A DNA stretch of 64,000 nt, taken from NCBI GenBank assembly GCA_944470555.2, contig OX104134.1, positions 73,402,678 to 73,466,677 of the forward strand, in the 5' to 3' direction. This document shows, piece after piece, positions 24,461 through 35,883 of the stretch. The DNA comes from Heterobilharzia americana (taxonomy: Eukaryota; Platyhelminthes; Trematoda; Strigeidida; Schistosomatidae). The notes under the pieces are model-generated. The model ran no database searches, was not told the DNA's origin, and saw only the letters and a program-made list of their open reading frames with translations. The position numbers were made by a program, and so were the translations under genes. Every line of letters starts with the position of its first letter. Position 1 is the stretch's first letter.

Positions 24461-24559
24461 CTAGGATAAAGTATATAACAGTCACTACAAAACGGCTAGA
24501 ATAATTCTGATTTTAAAAGTCTTTACGAAGAGAAACATTTTAAACCATATAGTTATGCT

Positions 24560-25340
24560 ATTTGGATGAAAGCGATGGGCCAGATGTCCTGAACCCAGGT
24601 TTTGTGCTTGTCAGCACTCGTCAGAAAAGCATATCTGCAACCCCAACGGAACTAATATCCCGCCTGAGATTCGAATCCGCATCACCCAGTGTTGTAGTCA
24701 GCGACGTTACCATTGAGCTATTTAGGTCGGGACTGACTTCCAGTAGGACTGGATTAGATGCATTGATTGGTCACTTGGTGGTAACCAACTTCATGTTGTC
24801 TAGTCTCATGTGCTGACCGAACTCTATCTATCATCTTGCAATGTGGTCACCAGGCTAGGAAACTCACCATCGCGATGCACTTTAATACGTACTAGTTAGA
24901 TGGAGGCAATTGGCAGGAACCTCCTGCACCTAGGTTTCCTCCTTCTTGACACTCGTCAACAAGGTGTATCTGCAACCTAGACGGAACTGAAGTTGCTTAC
25001 CTACCACTGGCCAATCAATGCATGTACTCCAATCCTACAGGAGGTCAATCGCAGCCCGAACCGCTTAGTGGCAACGTCTCTGGCTGCAGCAGTGGGTGAT
25101 GCTGGTTCGAATCTCAGGGGTTACAGATACAGCTTGCTGACTAGTGCCAAGGAGGAAACCTAGGTCCAGGGCTTCCTGCCAATCGCCTCCATCTAACTAA
25201 CACCGATTAAACTGCATCACGATGGTGAGTTTCCTAGCCTGGTGACCACATTGCGAGATGATAGATAGAGTTCGGTCAGCAAATGGGACTAGACAACATG
25301 AGATTAGCTACCCGCCAATGACCAATCAACACACATTTGT
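24560..25340. repeat. SINE family 2 cluster with inverted arms
   Basis: Two tRNA-derived units lie in opposite orientation. The minus unit (about 24565-24765) has the A box TAGCTCAATGGTAACGTC and B box GGATTCGAATCTC. The plus unit (about 25040-25335) has CTTAGTGGCAACGTC and GGTTCGAATCTC. The block 24768-24885 is repeated in reverse complement at 25213-25333, giving a hairpin-capable palindrome with arms of about 117 bases. A matching but partly deleted block lies at 13655-14135. The tails carry CTGAC...GGAGGAAACC motifs discussed under findings. Confidence 0.75.
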
Positions 25341-25668
25341 GCTTTGAGTAACCCATATATAAGTACGACAAGTGAAAATAAAATAAACGCAAAATGATGT
25401 GATAACGATATTTAAGAAAATGAAAGTGTCAGAGCGAAAAGAATCTATTCTCTGATTTCATTTAGTAAGTTGTACAATCTGACCTACATACAATTTTTCG
25501 GTGAGATAGGTTAAAGCAATTTGTTAAGCATAGCAGCAAATAAAGTAATACATTCAAAAACGAAGTATCATTTTCATTCCAAAATAATCAAAGTGTTTAG
25601 GAATGTTGAAAATGAATCAAAAGGCATAGTAACATGAAGAATTCAATTTTTATGACCTGAGAATGCAA

Positions 25669-25808
25669 GTGACTTTAAAGGCCACCCTAGCAACAGCTGA
25701 AATAACCAATTAAACTTGTCTATTTTATGAGAATCTGCCTTTCCAGCTAAAATAGAAAAGCCTAACTGGTCATTTCGATCGTTCCTAGGGTAGCCTTCTA
25801 AGTAGTTC
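25669..25808. mobile_element. MITE (terminal-inverted-repeat element), copy 1
   Basis: A 140-base unit begins GTGACTTTAAAGGCCACCCT and ends in the imperfect reverse complement of that end; the inverted repeats extend about 40 bases (through AACAGCTGAAATAACCA). It has no coding capacity. A second copy with better-preserved ends is at 33106-33243. No unambiguous target duplication was found, so the superfamily is unknown. Confidence 0.8.
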
Positions 25809-25809
25809 A

Positions 25810-28225
25810 AAAATGCAGAGTTCCTCAGATAAGTGAGTTTTACTCACACACAAAACAAATTGTACATTCTCACTAAAAAGAAAGTATATAAGTGTAATTT
25901 CGCAGCTCAGTGAATGAAATTGCCCCGACGATCTTTCACTGAACCACTTGTTTTCATTTTCGTATATTTCTTTATGGGGATTTTTGGAGAATACAACACT
26001 TACGCCTACCACAGATCAAGTTACAAGAAAATATGAAGCTATATGGTCTAAAATTTATACCCCCCCCTCCCAGCATCTCACTATGTAATTAGCATGCGTT
26101 TAATAATACATACACATACATAGAAAGATGACAAAAGAAGATGCGTTAGCAACTTTGCTAACCATGAAACAACCAGACTGTGTAAACGCTGTCTGAAAAG
26201 AAAACAACTGCTAGCATATGTAATTTTTGCAGAACACACAAAACAGGTCTTTCTGAATAGTATATAAAGCGTTAGAAATTTAGCTAGCTAGTTCGTACCA
26301 ACTTATCAATTATCCACAGTGAAACAAAGAAAAAGAGAGTAAACAGTCAACCCATCGTTAAATTTTAGAGGTTGAGGGATTTTCTAAAACCTGGCTCATT
26401 TAGTCCTTGAGCATTAAAATCTAATAGTCAACCTTATGCTACCCCACATTAGTTGTACGAGTTTGTTCAGTGGGACAAAGAAATATTAAACTTGAAAAAA
26501 CGCAAAACAATTTTCATCCTTAGCCAAAACTATTTACCTTTTCCATGATTTAAACAAAATACTTGATATGAGGTGTCAGCACTATTTGATAGCCTTGAAG
26601 TATACTAAAGAGACTCAGTAAAACGGTAAACTATTCCACTAGCAGGTGTATTGAGTAACTCATAAATAACTTCAAGTGTAAAACTGAATATTTTAGACTT
26701 CGACTTTTGTGAGCAGATTGATTTTTTCCAAAGCACTAGAAACAGACAACATACTACAGACTGCTTGCAGCTCCGTATGAGTATGATAGAAGTTTGAGAT
26801 CTTTAGAACACTGTTGTATGACAGTGAACATTTCGTCATTAGGCTAGGAAACTTCATGAGAACTTAAATGACTTCATTATCAAGTTATTAAGAAGTCACA
26901 CAGGATGGTGATGAAAGGCTTGTAACCAAACGGCAAAAAAAACCTGAAAAATACCGGACAGTTGTTACAGGTGTGGTATTTTCTCTTCCACAATTCATTA
27001 CAACGATTTACGGGCGATGAAAACTCAAGTACCTTCAAGGCCATGCTTCTTTCTTGCAAACTTTAGGTAGCTATTCTTAGGACCAATAAATGAATGCACC
27101 TCTGATTAAAACTATCTAGATATCTGGGAACCACGTAAATATATGTAAGAACACAAAGTAGTTACAGTAACAAAAAACGAAGATGGCGAAACAAGGAAAC
27201 TATGTGAGCAAAAAGCGAGTGTTACTGAGGTATGGCAAGAAGTTACTTTCTATCTCTCAAGAGACTTCAGCCATGTCTTACGGTATCCGGACCTTCTATA
27301 GCACAGTTTAGATTGAGAATTATAGACGTAATAATTTAATTTGTTAGTAAGGTACAACCGAAACCATGAAGATAAGATCATCTTCACATCAACGGCCCAT
27401 ATACTCATACAGTTTACACTACGAATGCAACTATTGAATCAGAACCACTCAGATAGCATAATCACCGGATATACGAGGGGTTTCATCCCTAATTTGAACT
27501 ACTACACATTAGTGAAAGGATGTTCGAGCCAGAATCGAGCCACAGAAATCTAGCGGTAGGTAACATCAATGTAATACACGTAAAAATTTACGTGTCACTG
27601 ACAGAACTACAACCATAAAAATTCTCTTTAGGTAACAGAATCATAATAGTATCCGTTAATATTAGATCAAGGAACTTACTGCGAAGTTTGCAAAGTGCTC
27701 GAAAGACTATTCCAGTACAAGCCAATGACTATGAAAAATAATAACACTGAAATGCACTAAAATGAAGAAAATATGAAATAAATATAAAAAAACTCAATTA
27801 AGAAAAGTTAACATATTCAAAAATTATAAAATATTTTTAACGATCCTTCATCAAGTGGGTTTTTCTATCTCTTCAAGACTAATTTTAAGGAACCGAGATG
27901 ACTGGCTCTGCATAGTTTGTTGAGGGGGGGATATCTACGTAATCTCACGAACCATACTAGGAAACAAGCAAAGTAATCCCTGATAACAGTCAGAAAACCA
28001 AGACGACAAAAATAAATTCATTCGATAACCCTTGAAAAAACCAACGTGGATGCATACCTTAAATAGTATACCAAAACAAAAGGTTAATGACGTGGAAACA
28101 ACGTGAAAGACTAAAACTTATTATTATCAAAACGACATACATGTTTGCCAGTTATATGTGATAACCTTACCTTCAAAACGTATCGTGTTTTAATTGATCG
28201 ATGGTAGAATTCCAAACATATCATG
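25810..28225. other. Intronic or intergenic DNA; weak exon candidates only
   Basis: Around 25850-25900 on the minus strand a strong acceptor (TTTCTTTTTAG) and a GTGAGT donor bracket only 25 bases, and another GTAAGT donor near 26000 lacks a clear acceptor. These are too short to call. The rest is AT-rich with nothing recognised. Confidence 0.3.
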
Positions 28226-28227
28226 GA

Positions 28228-28378
28228 TGTTAAGATAAGGAAGATAAAAAGATGAACAACAAACGCAGGAAGATGACTGGTGTACTGAATAATCTTCTTA
28301 GGAAGTCGGTATGTGAATTCAGCAAAAGAACTCCAGTCAGCATAGAAGTCACACTTACAATCGACCTATAAAAATTAC
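28228..28378 (-). CDS. Possible exon, protein unknown
   Basis: After a good acceptor (TTTCACTTTACAG) the minus strand is open in one frame for about 49 codons: NFYRSIVSVTSMLTGVLLLN followed by HTDFLRRLFSTPVIFLRL and a hydrophobic end before TAA. It could be a terminal exon, or be cut by the strong GTAAGT donor 20 bases in, which would leave a tiny exon. No relation to the neighbours' phases could be fixed. Confidence 0.3.
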
Positions 28379-28384
28379 CTGTAA

Positions 28385-29580
28385 AGTGAAATTAAATAAT
28401 TATCTGAAGTGAAAGAGATAAGAAACCATTAACAATAAGTAATTCACGAAACAAGCATTATATGCCTCTATGAGTGACTAGCGATGAATCGCCTTAATTC
28501 TTAACTTAAAGAAGGGTCATAAAATTTGAATGAAATTAATTTTGCTCTGCTTGTCGCTGAGTTGAGGTAATTCGAAATGATGTTCTGTCTCTAAAAATAG
28601 AATAATAACTCACAATTATCCACAAAGGAGTTAAAATAATAACAATCATTGGACCTATCTTACCAACCAGTAGGTAGAGTAGAGACACATCTGTACTAGT
28701 TTCCAAGTACAATAAAGGTTTGGCATAAAAATAGTTTACAAAAGTCTAATTTAGGATCGTAAAACGCACGTGAATCGAACAATACTCTATCGATGCTAAC
28801 ACATGGCTTCAAAAACATCTGCATCATTCATTTTTAATGATTAATAGACAAAAAGATAAGGAGTATAGGACTCCGTGTTCTACCATGAAGAGGATAGGCA
28901 TCCAAAACTCATATTCAAAGAGTCATTTCTGTCACTTAGGGACAAACAGCTAGACGTATAAAGTTTATGTGACTTAAAACTATAAGTAACGCAGAAATTG
29001 CTTTCAAAAATACAGTTAACACATGAAAAAAATTTAAATCTTTATCAAATAGTATAACAAATAGGAAACAGGTATGCTGATGAGACAGGAAAATAATTAC
29101 ATCCATGAATAACACATGATTTTACTTGAAAACAGATTTTGAATGTGAAGTTGCGACAATATTAAGTTTGTTGTTGCAGTCAGAAACAAAATTTCCACCT
29201 GAATAAAACAGTACAAGAAAAAAGAAACAACAAAATAAAACGTTAGGAAACAAGCTCCCCAAGTGCACAAGAAAATGTCGTTCTACCGGATAACAAAATC
29301 CATCTATACAGTCTGAAATAAACGCTAAATTTACAGGTCTTTCATCGACATTAGAGTGATAAAAATCCCTCTTCTACAACTACTTCAAACAACGTTTCAC
29401 ACTGGTTAGAACAGTAAAACAAACTATGGCAAACGTACCTTTTCTAAATCGAACTACGTTACTCGTTAATATTCAGTAGTATAGAATACAATACAAAAAT
29501 GCAAGCATCAAGGGAAAATTCTGTTGTCGACACTTAACAAACCGATGCGTTGATTACCAGTAATTCAATACACACATCAA
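28385..29580. other. No gene recognised
   Basis: AT-rich DNA without supported features, ending at the left arm of the inverted duplication. Confidence 0.4.
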
Positions 29581-29582
29581 CG

Positions 29583-30481
29583 ACAAACAAAAACACTTGG
29601 CACAGATGCTAACAGCTCTATTGCTTTTGGTTAACTTACACCATCTGTCGCGCCGGCGAGGTGTCTAACTGCTGAATAAGTGCCGGGTATTAAGCACAGC
29701 ACTTCGATCTTTTCTACGAAATGGCTGGGAAACATGGTTATCAAGGGTGGAGGACATGAGAAGGCTTCAGGTATTCATTCAGTTTTGCCTTCATAGTGTT
29801 GGTCATGTGTTGTGGAATGTAGAAGTCAGTCGTAGAGTTTTTGGCAAAGGTGGTAGGTCAGTTGATCAAGTTGTGGAGCTTCGTCGACTCAGCTGACTGC
29901 GACATGTGTCACGCAAGCCTGTTTACCGTTTCTCCCATTGCATAGTACTACCTGAAGTGCATTTATACTGGGAGGGGTTAGAGGAGGACACAGTGAAACA
30001 TGGCATCACCGCATGATTTCTGTGACTGTTGGGGTGAGTCGCGTAGATAAATGTAGGCTTATCGGTTGGAGTCCGCGTGACAACTAAAATCGGTAGTTAG
30101 AAACTCTAGGCGATATGACTGAGAATTTGTGCCATTGGTGCGAATGCATTAATAGATTATCTCCATTCCCATCTTTTTATCACATTTCGTTAATTACATT
30201 GCCGCCCTACTCTCTTTTTATGAGGTTGGTCACTCGTGACTGAATTTCGCTTTCGAATTTTCCCATCCCTCTCCTTAAAGCCATGTATCTTGATGTTCTG
30301 ATGTGAAGTATGGCGGTTGAAATTGTTGGACCATAATGTCAGGTCCTGTGCTTATATTGACTGAAGTGAAGGATGAGTTCTACCGGAAACTGTCTAGTCT
30401 CTTACTGAAAGCCGAACGTTCAGACGAGGTTGTCGTAACAGGTAATTTTAATGCCCAAGTGGAAAGATTATACTCGAGGGA
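29583..30481 (+). repeat. Left arm of a 0.9-kb inverted duplication
   Basis: The plus strand here matches the minus strand of 37752-38653 almost perfectly; blocks compared by eye at three places differ at about one position in 300. The arm contains, in order, a degraded C-terminus of an EYADD-type RTE (GWETWLSRVEDMRRLQVF, then SRRVFGKGGRSVDQVVEL), its 3' untranslated end, and the start of an endonuclease domain (SGPVLILTEVKDEFYRKLSS, VVVTGNFNAQVERL). Because the same chimeric junction occurs in both arms, they arose by duplication and not by independent insertion. Confidence 0.9.
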
Positions 30482-30890
30482 AAAGTAATTAGGTGGCACA
30501 TTCAGGATCCTAGACAACGGCGAGTACTTGTTAAAACTGTGCTCGGATAATCACTTATTTCTGGAGAGTACGAACTTCAGACAAAGAGAGACATTATGTG
30601 ATGTGGTGTCCACCGATCTTAACTCAAACAGAACATTTCGCTATCAGTTATCGATGGAAAGCGTCGGTCGGTGGAAGATTGTGGCTACCTCTGAAGCATG
30701 CGTTTGGTCAGCGGTCACACGTTAGTTCGAGCGCGTGTAGTTTTCTTCTGAAATGGAGATGCGAAATTTACAATGGCAAGACCATTGCATACGCTGCTTA
30801 ACGATGAGAATATTAAGGCTGCTTTCTGCAAGAAACTGGCTTAAACAGCCATCGTATAGAAGATCATTGCTCATTCATAAGAAGCCTGGT
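30330..30890 (+). pseudogene. EYADD-type RTE endonuclease fragment
   Basis: Plus-strand fragments read VKDEFYRKLSSLLLKAERSD, VVVTGNFNAQVERL (the G-D-x-N endonuclease block with Asp changed to Asn), then LLKLCSDNHLFLESTNFRQR and, one frame over, FAISYRWKASVGG. This is the C-terminal half of an APE-type endonuclease. The RT that should follow is missing; a reverse-oriented RTE of the other family begins at 30896. Frameshifted and inactive. Confidence 0.75.
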
Positions 30891-30895
30891 ACCAT

Positions 30896-32590
30896 CTCTT
30901 ATTATTATTTCTTATTTACTTCTTAGGTTCCAAGCGGAACATAGAGCTTCAGTAGCACATCGTCATTTGACTCTCTTTTCTGCAGTCTTTTCAACCTCGC
31001 CCCACGACTGCCAAAAAGCCTTCATTTCTCCCTCACATGATCTCCTTCATGTCACCCTCGGACGCCCGACTCGTCGTTTCCCCTTTCGATTCCACTTGAG
31101 AGCCTGGAGCGTGATATCTGCGAATGGTTTTCTCAGTGCATGCCCAATCCAACGCCACTTACTTCTGCATATCTGTTGGGCGATGGCTTTTTGGTTGGTT
31201 CGTTCCCAGAGTTCCTTGTTGCTTATTCTTGTTATTCTGGCCATATGATCTTCAGCAACAAGCGTAGGCAGCTGTTGACGAATGTCTGTAGTTTGTTGGA
31301 AATGCTTTTCGTGACGCGCCATGTCTCTCAACCATCATATAGAAGCACCGACTTGACTGACTTAGTGTTGAAAATCCCGATCTTGTTCTTGATGCTGAGT
31401 GCAGTACAGCAGATCTCCATACTGATTTCAGTTAATCAAGACCTGTCTTGCTGTCTTTCCGATCCCAGCTTTGACGTCCTCATCTGTGCCTGTGCCATCT
31501 GTAGTTGAAACAATGCAACCTACGTAGGCGGAAGAGACAATTTCCTTTAGATTTCTCCCGTCGATAGTGATTGCTACTTGTTGTTGTTGTTGTTATTGGT
31601 TGGGCATCTTCATCACCTCTCTCTTCTCTACGCTCACTTGAAGTCCCGTCTTCGCTGCACTGTCTCTGCCAACAACTTCTTGGTTTTCGCCTGTGGACAT
31701 TCGAGTTTGTGCGACAAGACATTAGACATAAATCATCATCGGTGAAATCCAGATCTTCTTCTAGGGTCTTTTCACCGGTCAAATAGCGTAGGCTCCTCTT
31801 CTCTCTCCTCACAGTTTGTTGCATGATCCAGTCCAGTCCAGTCAACCACAATCAGGAAGATCATCGGTGACGGTAGGCGTCAACCTTGTCTTACTCCTGT
31901 CTTCACTTTAAAAGCATCACCGAGCTCTCCATTGTGAATCACTTGGCAAGTAGCCTCGTCGTATAGCTGTTGAATGAGGTTGAAAAAGGTTTGTGGTACT
32001 CCGTAGTGTTGAAGCAGCTGCCTGCCAATTACTTCTCGGTCGACGATGTCGAAGGCCTTTTCAAAATCGATAAAGTTGAAGTAGAAAGTTGACTGCCATT
32101 CTATCCTCTGTTTTATGATGATGCGTAGCGTTGCAATTTGATCCGTACATGATTTGTTTCTCCTGAATTCAGCCAGCCTGTTCCGGTTGTAGTTTTGAAT
32201 TTGGCGCATCCTTTAGTTTCTGCAGGATGATGCGGCTTAATATTTTGCTTGGGTGGATAGGAGCATGATTCCGCGCCAGTTCTTGCAAAGACTTAGGTCA
32301 CCCTTTTTTGGGAGTTTGACAAGGCAGCCCTTCTTCCAATCGACAGGCAGGTACCTTTCCTTCTTCCTTCCAAACTATCTGCAATAGTGGTGTGAGCGAT
32401 TCGGCTGCTAATGTCCCTGCGTCTGTTTTCAGTGCTTCTGGAGGAATTTCATTTGGTCCTGCTGCTTTCCCGGATTACAGCAACTTGATGCCATCTCTAG
32501 TCTGCTGTAAAAGCAGTGTTAAAGACCGTAACATATCAGGTAGTCTCCTTGTTTCCCTATCGTCAGAAATTAAATGACGGTAGACAATTT
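30896..32590 (-). mobile_element. RTE retrotransposon, 5'-truncated copy (minus)
   Basis: Same family as 7740-10795. From the 5' (right) end: a degraded SGKAAGP block near 32470, SCTDQIATLRIIIKQRIEW and FNFIDFEKAFDIVDREV (32209-31880), QTVRREKRS and LDFTDDDLCLM (about 31720), poly-Gln/Thr coded by a CAA-type repeat (31575-31600), and an intact C-terminal block ISNKELWERTNQ...KWRWIGHALR (31331-31047). It ends in a short ATT/AAT repeat at 30896-30912. The catalytic FADD of the family is FTDDD here, an Ala-to-Thr change plus an extra Asp. Several frameshifts; inactive. Confidence 0.88.
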
Positions 32591-32594
32591 TTCA

Positions 32595-33100
32595 CAATGG
32601 TATCTTTGTGATTACTTCTACAGTAATTCACCTTAGTTTCTGTTTTTATCCCCTTTTTACATTATCTTTACTTCTTCTTAATGCTGTTCAGTTACCTTTT
32701 GTCTTTTGGTGCCCATGAATCAATTCTGTCAGTCACGAAATGATATAGGCTATATAAACACAGCACACAATTAACTTCAATTTCAATATACAGCAGATGA
32801 AACGAACCTGTTTTTTTTATATCCATGCAGACACTGGCAATGTGACTTGGGTTCTTTCCTCTGGTGTATGTGCTTTAATTAATACCAGTTTCAGTTTTTA
32901 CAGACTTAGCTTCTGTATAGTTGTCAAACGTCAAAATTTTATCGTCGTTGTGATCCTACAAGTATGTAGTTTTAGAAAATGCTTCTTTCAAAGGGCTGGT
33001 GGCTTTGTGAGACTAAAGGTTTTCAGAAGACAAATACTACGAGATTTCGTAGTTTCTTCTCAATAGCATAGCAACTAACATAATTTACATGGGCAAATTA
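32595..33100. other. No gene recognised
   Basis: An 89-codon plus frame (32797-33066) is hydrophobic and Cys/Phe-rich but has no splice sites or motif. Not called. Confidence 0.35.
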
Positions 33101-33105
33101 CTCCG

Positions 33106-33243
33106 GTGACTTTAAAGGCCACCTTGAAAACAGCTGTAATAACCAATCGAATTTCCGTATTCCGGCCAGAAAGGTAGCTCTTCACAAAACATAGAAACTT
33201 GGCTGGTTATCTTAGCAGTTGCTAGAGTGGCCTTAAAAGTCAC
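33106..33243. mobile_element. MITE, copy 2
   Basis: A 138-base unit starting GTGACTTTAAAGGCCACC and ending GTGGCCTTAAAAGTCAC, with about 40-base inverted ends (inner parts AACAGCTGTAATAACCA and TGGTTATCTTAGCAGTT). It matches 25669-25808 in length and ends while the middle differs, as expected for a family of non-autonomous elements. Confidence 0.85.
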
Positions 33244-33244
33244 T

Positions 33245-34555
33245 CAATTATTCGTCAGTATCTGTAGTTATGTGAAGGTAAAGGTAACAACCAATCAATA
33301 TACGAGGTCAAATAGTTCAGGTAACAGACAGGGTTACATCCGTCATTTTCTGGATTAATAATTCTGTGCATATTTGAGTGAATAATTCAGTATTTCTGTC
33401 ACCTTAAATAACTAACTCTGGATTTAAGTTATGTAAAACAAAAACAGTTATTAGTATTGATTTTGTGACCAGTCATCAATAAAAGCGTTACATAGATGAT
33501 TTTGAATTTACATTCATGCTAAGTACATTTGGTTGAACCACGTAATTTGATAGCCATTAAGGTATTTTATCATTCTGATGGTTCTACCTATATAATTGGC
33601 ACCACAACTGCAGGTGGACCTGTACATATAATGTGAGGTAGAGTTAATCAAATCTCGCCCTTTAATTGTTGGCACTAGAAGAGTAAAATAGCCATGAGGT
33701 TAAATAAAGAGAAGCGGTGTGAAGTTTATTTGCTAGCCTCCGAAGCCTGTTGTCTTTAAGTTGTAATAATGCATCAAAAGTTAAGCAGAAGCTTTTAACA
33801 TGTATACCTAAATACGTACATAGCTTCTGAGAAGTAATTCATAATATTTCTTAATTTACTACCAAAATCTGACAATCGTCTAAGGAATACCTTAACCATT
33901 TTTATAATTGGGGACGTATCACAAACTCGCTTCAGAATAATAAATGCATTCTTTGTAAATTATAATGATCATGTTTAAACACTTAAGTCCCATACTTTTT
34001 GAGTGAACAATTCTTTTCCAGTAATCTGCATTTTCGTACTCGATAAAAGTAACAATAGAGGACTTTGATCAACATCATTAACCAGTACTTCCTGACCTTC
34101 ACAGTCATGTGACTATTTCCTATAGACACAGGTAGCCAAGCAAGACGCATCACGTTTTCTAACTATTCTCACTGATGGGAGAGTATAACCACATAGAAAT
34201 AAGCAACAAAGAAATACCAACAGACTTGTTTGTTTGACTGCGAGCCAAACATTCTGAGTGGTATCTAAATTTTCATTGGAACCTTGAAAAATCCTTGAAA
34301 TTTAAACGTCCATACCAATGAGCTATAAATTGACTTCACACAGAACCTGATACTCAATCCAACTAACACCCAAAGATTCAATCAAATATCAACTATGTTA
34401 TGTACACATTAGCTGTAAGTCGCCAAGGCTCTTAATTCTTCACTTTCGACAGTTGTTTTTTGGAGCAGAGGCTCTTGACAGGAGAAATCTTAGGTATAAA
34501 AGAGTTACTAAACCGTTAAAGCTCCTTAGGTGGTTGACTTTGCTGTGTGAAAATA
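33245..34555. other. No gene recognised; 3' flank of a membrane-protein gene
   Basis: AT-rich DNA downstream (on the minus strand) of the exon ending at 34558. It may hold the 3' untranslated region; I did not identify a definite poly(A) signal. Confidence 0.35.
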
Positions 34556-34557
34556 AA

Positions 34558-34847
34558 TTAAAAGTAATCGTAGCCAACTTTAAGCGTAGTTTTATACAGT
34601 GAAGGTTCAGAAAGTAAGCCAAGTATTTTCTGAATCACACTTACAGCACGCAGTATTACATTTCCAAAATTTCTTTCCAACATGAGTGTTTGCAGGAAAT
34701 CTCGGGGTTGACCTGGCGCATCAGATAATAATCCCTTGTCAAAAATGAAGGCTTTTAAGAAATTCCACTTATATTTTTGTTGAAAATGTTCACAAGTTAA
34801 CGAAATAACATGTTCCAATAACCTCCTCAGAACCACAATACTAAGTT
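34558..34847 (-). CDS. Probable last exon of a multi-pass membrane protein
   Basis: The minus strand is open from a CTTCTGTCAG acceptor (34848-34850) to a TAA at 34558. It reads LSIVVLRRLLEHVISLTCEH, then FDKGLLSDAPGQPRDFLQTL and ends KTTLKVGYDYF. A consensus GTAAGT also occurs inside it (after NVILRA), so alternative splicing to a downstream exon is possible. Its start needs a phase-1 exon before it, whereas the exon at 34999-35167 leaves phase 0, so a small exon is missing or a junction is mis-set. Soluble, probably cytoplasmic. No family recognised. Confidence 0.55.
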
Positions 34848-34998
34848 CTGACAGAAGTGTGGTATGTTAAACATGATAGAATCAGACTAGGACAGGTCTG
34901 AAAAAGATCTTTAAAAAATTGGGAAAAAAAGGACCAGACACTTCGGGTCGTAGGAAATGAATATTCAAAATAAGAAATTTAATTCAAGTTTGTCTTAC

Positions 34999-35167
34999 CA
35001 AGAATTTACATAGTGACTTCTCCCCTGCATCGAAGTAAAAGATGATGTAATTTAAAAAGGGGAAGAGATTTAGTAGGACAGCGGTACATATTTCCATGAA
35101 AAAATTCCATAGCCTTTCAAGATGATTTTGTGGCTTATATCTGGAGCATAACCATAAAGTGGGTACA
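34999..35167 (-). CDS. Exon of a multi-pass membrane protein
   Basis: CTTTTCAG acceptor and GTAAGA donor on the minus strand bound 169 bases. In the phase set by the previous exon it reads VPTLWLCSRYKPQNHLERLW, then a membrane span (FFMEICTAVLLNLFPFLNYI) and YFDAGEKSLCKFL. The other two frames contain stops. Exons 35705-35790, 35496-35570, 35206-35295 and this one join in a single frame, with introns of 134, 200 and 38 bases; such short introns are common at the 5' ends of schistosome genes. Confidence 0.75.
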
Positions 35168-35205
35168 CTGAAAAGTCAGAGGTTAGACTAATTGTAAAAT
35201 GTTAC

Positions 35206-35295
35206 CCCACAATGCATGCTAGTAAGGACATATGTTTCTTCAAGTGGCTGAAGCCCAACATTATAACCAATAAACAGCTGTTTGTTGGTAAACTA
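35206..35295 (-). CDS. Exon of a multi-pass membrane protein
   Basis: Ninety bases on the minus strand follow AACTTTCAG and end at a GTAACA donor. In phase with its neighbours it reads SLPTNSCLLVIMLGFSHLKK and HMSLLACIVG, a hydrophobic segment, a basic turn and the start of another hydrophobic segment. The donor is weaker than average, but the open phase on both sides supports it. Confidence 0.65.
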
Positions 35296-35495
35296 CTGAA
35301 AGTTGGAATTTCAAGAACCTGTTCGCAAACTAATAATGAGTAACAGCAATTAACCTCTTGTTCGATATCGACTAGAGAAAACTCCAGAACTGACCATATC
35401 AAATAGTGACATAAAAAGCAGTTGATAAGTAACATGTACAATAGATTAACTGGAGCATGCCTAGAAAATTAGTAGTCAACACAAAATGCAGTTAC

Positions 35496-35570
35496 CATGA
35501 AATAGGTAAAAGAGTTCGCAAAGCCATTATTTCGGCCGAAAATATTGTACCCATTGTCAGCACAAGCAAC
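35496..35570 (-). CDS. Exon of a multi-pass membrane protein
   Basis: Seventy-five bases between AATTTTTAG and GTAACTG on the minus strand. Read in the phase left by 35705-35790 it gives LLVLTMGTIFSAEIMALRTL and LPIS, a membrane-type segment. Another frame is also open here, so the phase match to both neighbours decides. Confidence 0.62.
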
Positions 35571-35704
35571 CTAAAAATTTTCGATTAAAAAGAACACTCA
35601 CAAGTTATTACTGCTCACCCGCGAAAATATTCTGCATAGTAAAAAATGCAAGCACAATGAAATTAAAAATCTATAAATGTTAGTTGAAGAGAAACTGATC
35701 TTAC

Positions 35705-35790
35705 TCATTTCCAACGCGAAGACCAATAACAACAACCGCAGAAGCAACGTATAACGAAACTGTAAACCCATTTGGAACCTTCATTAGGAC
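35705..35790 (-). CDS. Exon of a multi-pass membrane protein, possible start
   Basis: Eighty-six bases between GATTCACAG and GTAAGAT on the minus strand. It reads VLMKVPNGFTVSLYVASAVV and VIGLRVGNE, one membrane span. The third codon is ATG and could be the start, because the exon upstream (35884-36105) does not join in frame. Leaves phase 2, continued by 35496-35570. Confidence 0.65.
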
Positions 35791-35883
35791 CTGTGAATCA
35801 ATTAAAAAGCACTTTAAACTTGAAAATTTTGAAATCCTATAGCTATCACGAAGGATAATACATTTCAATTTGAAATATAATTA

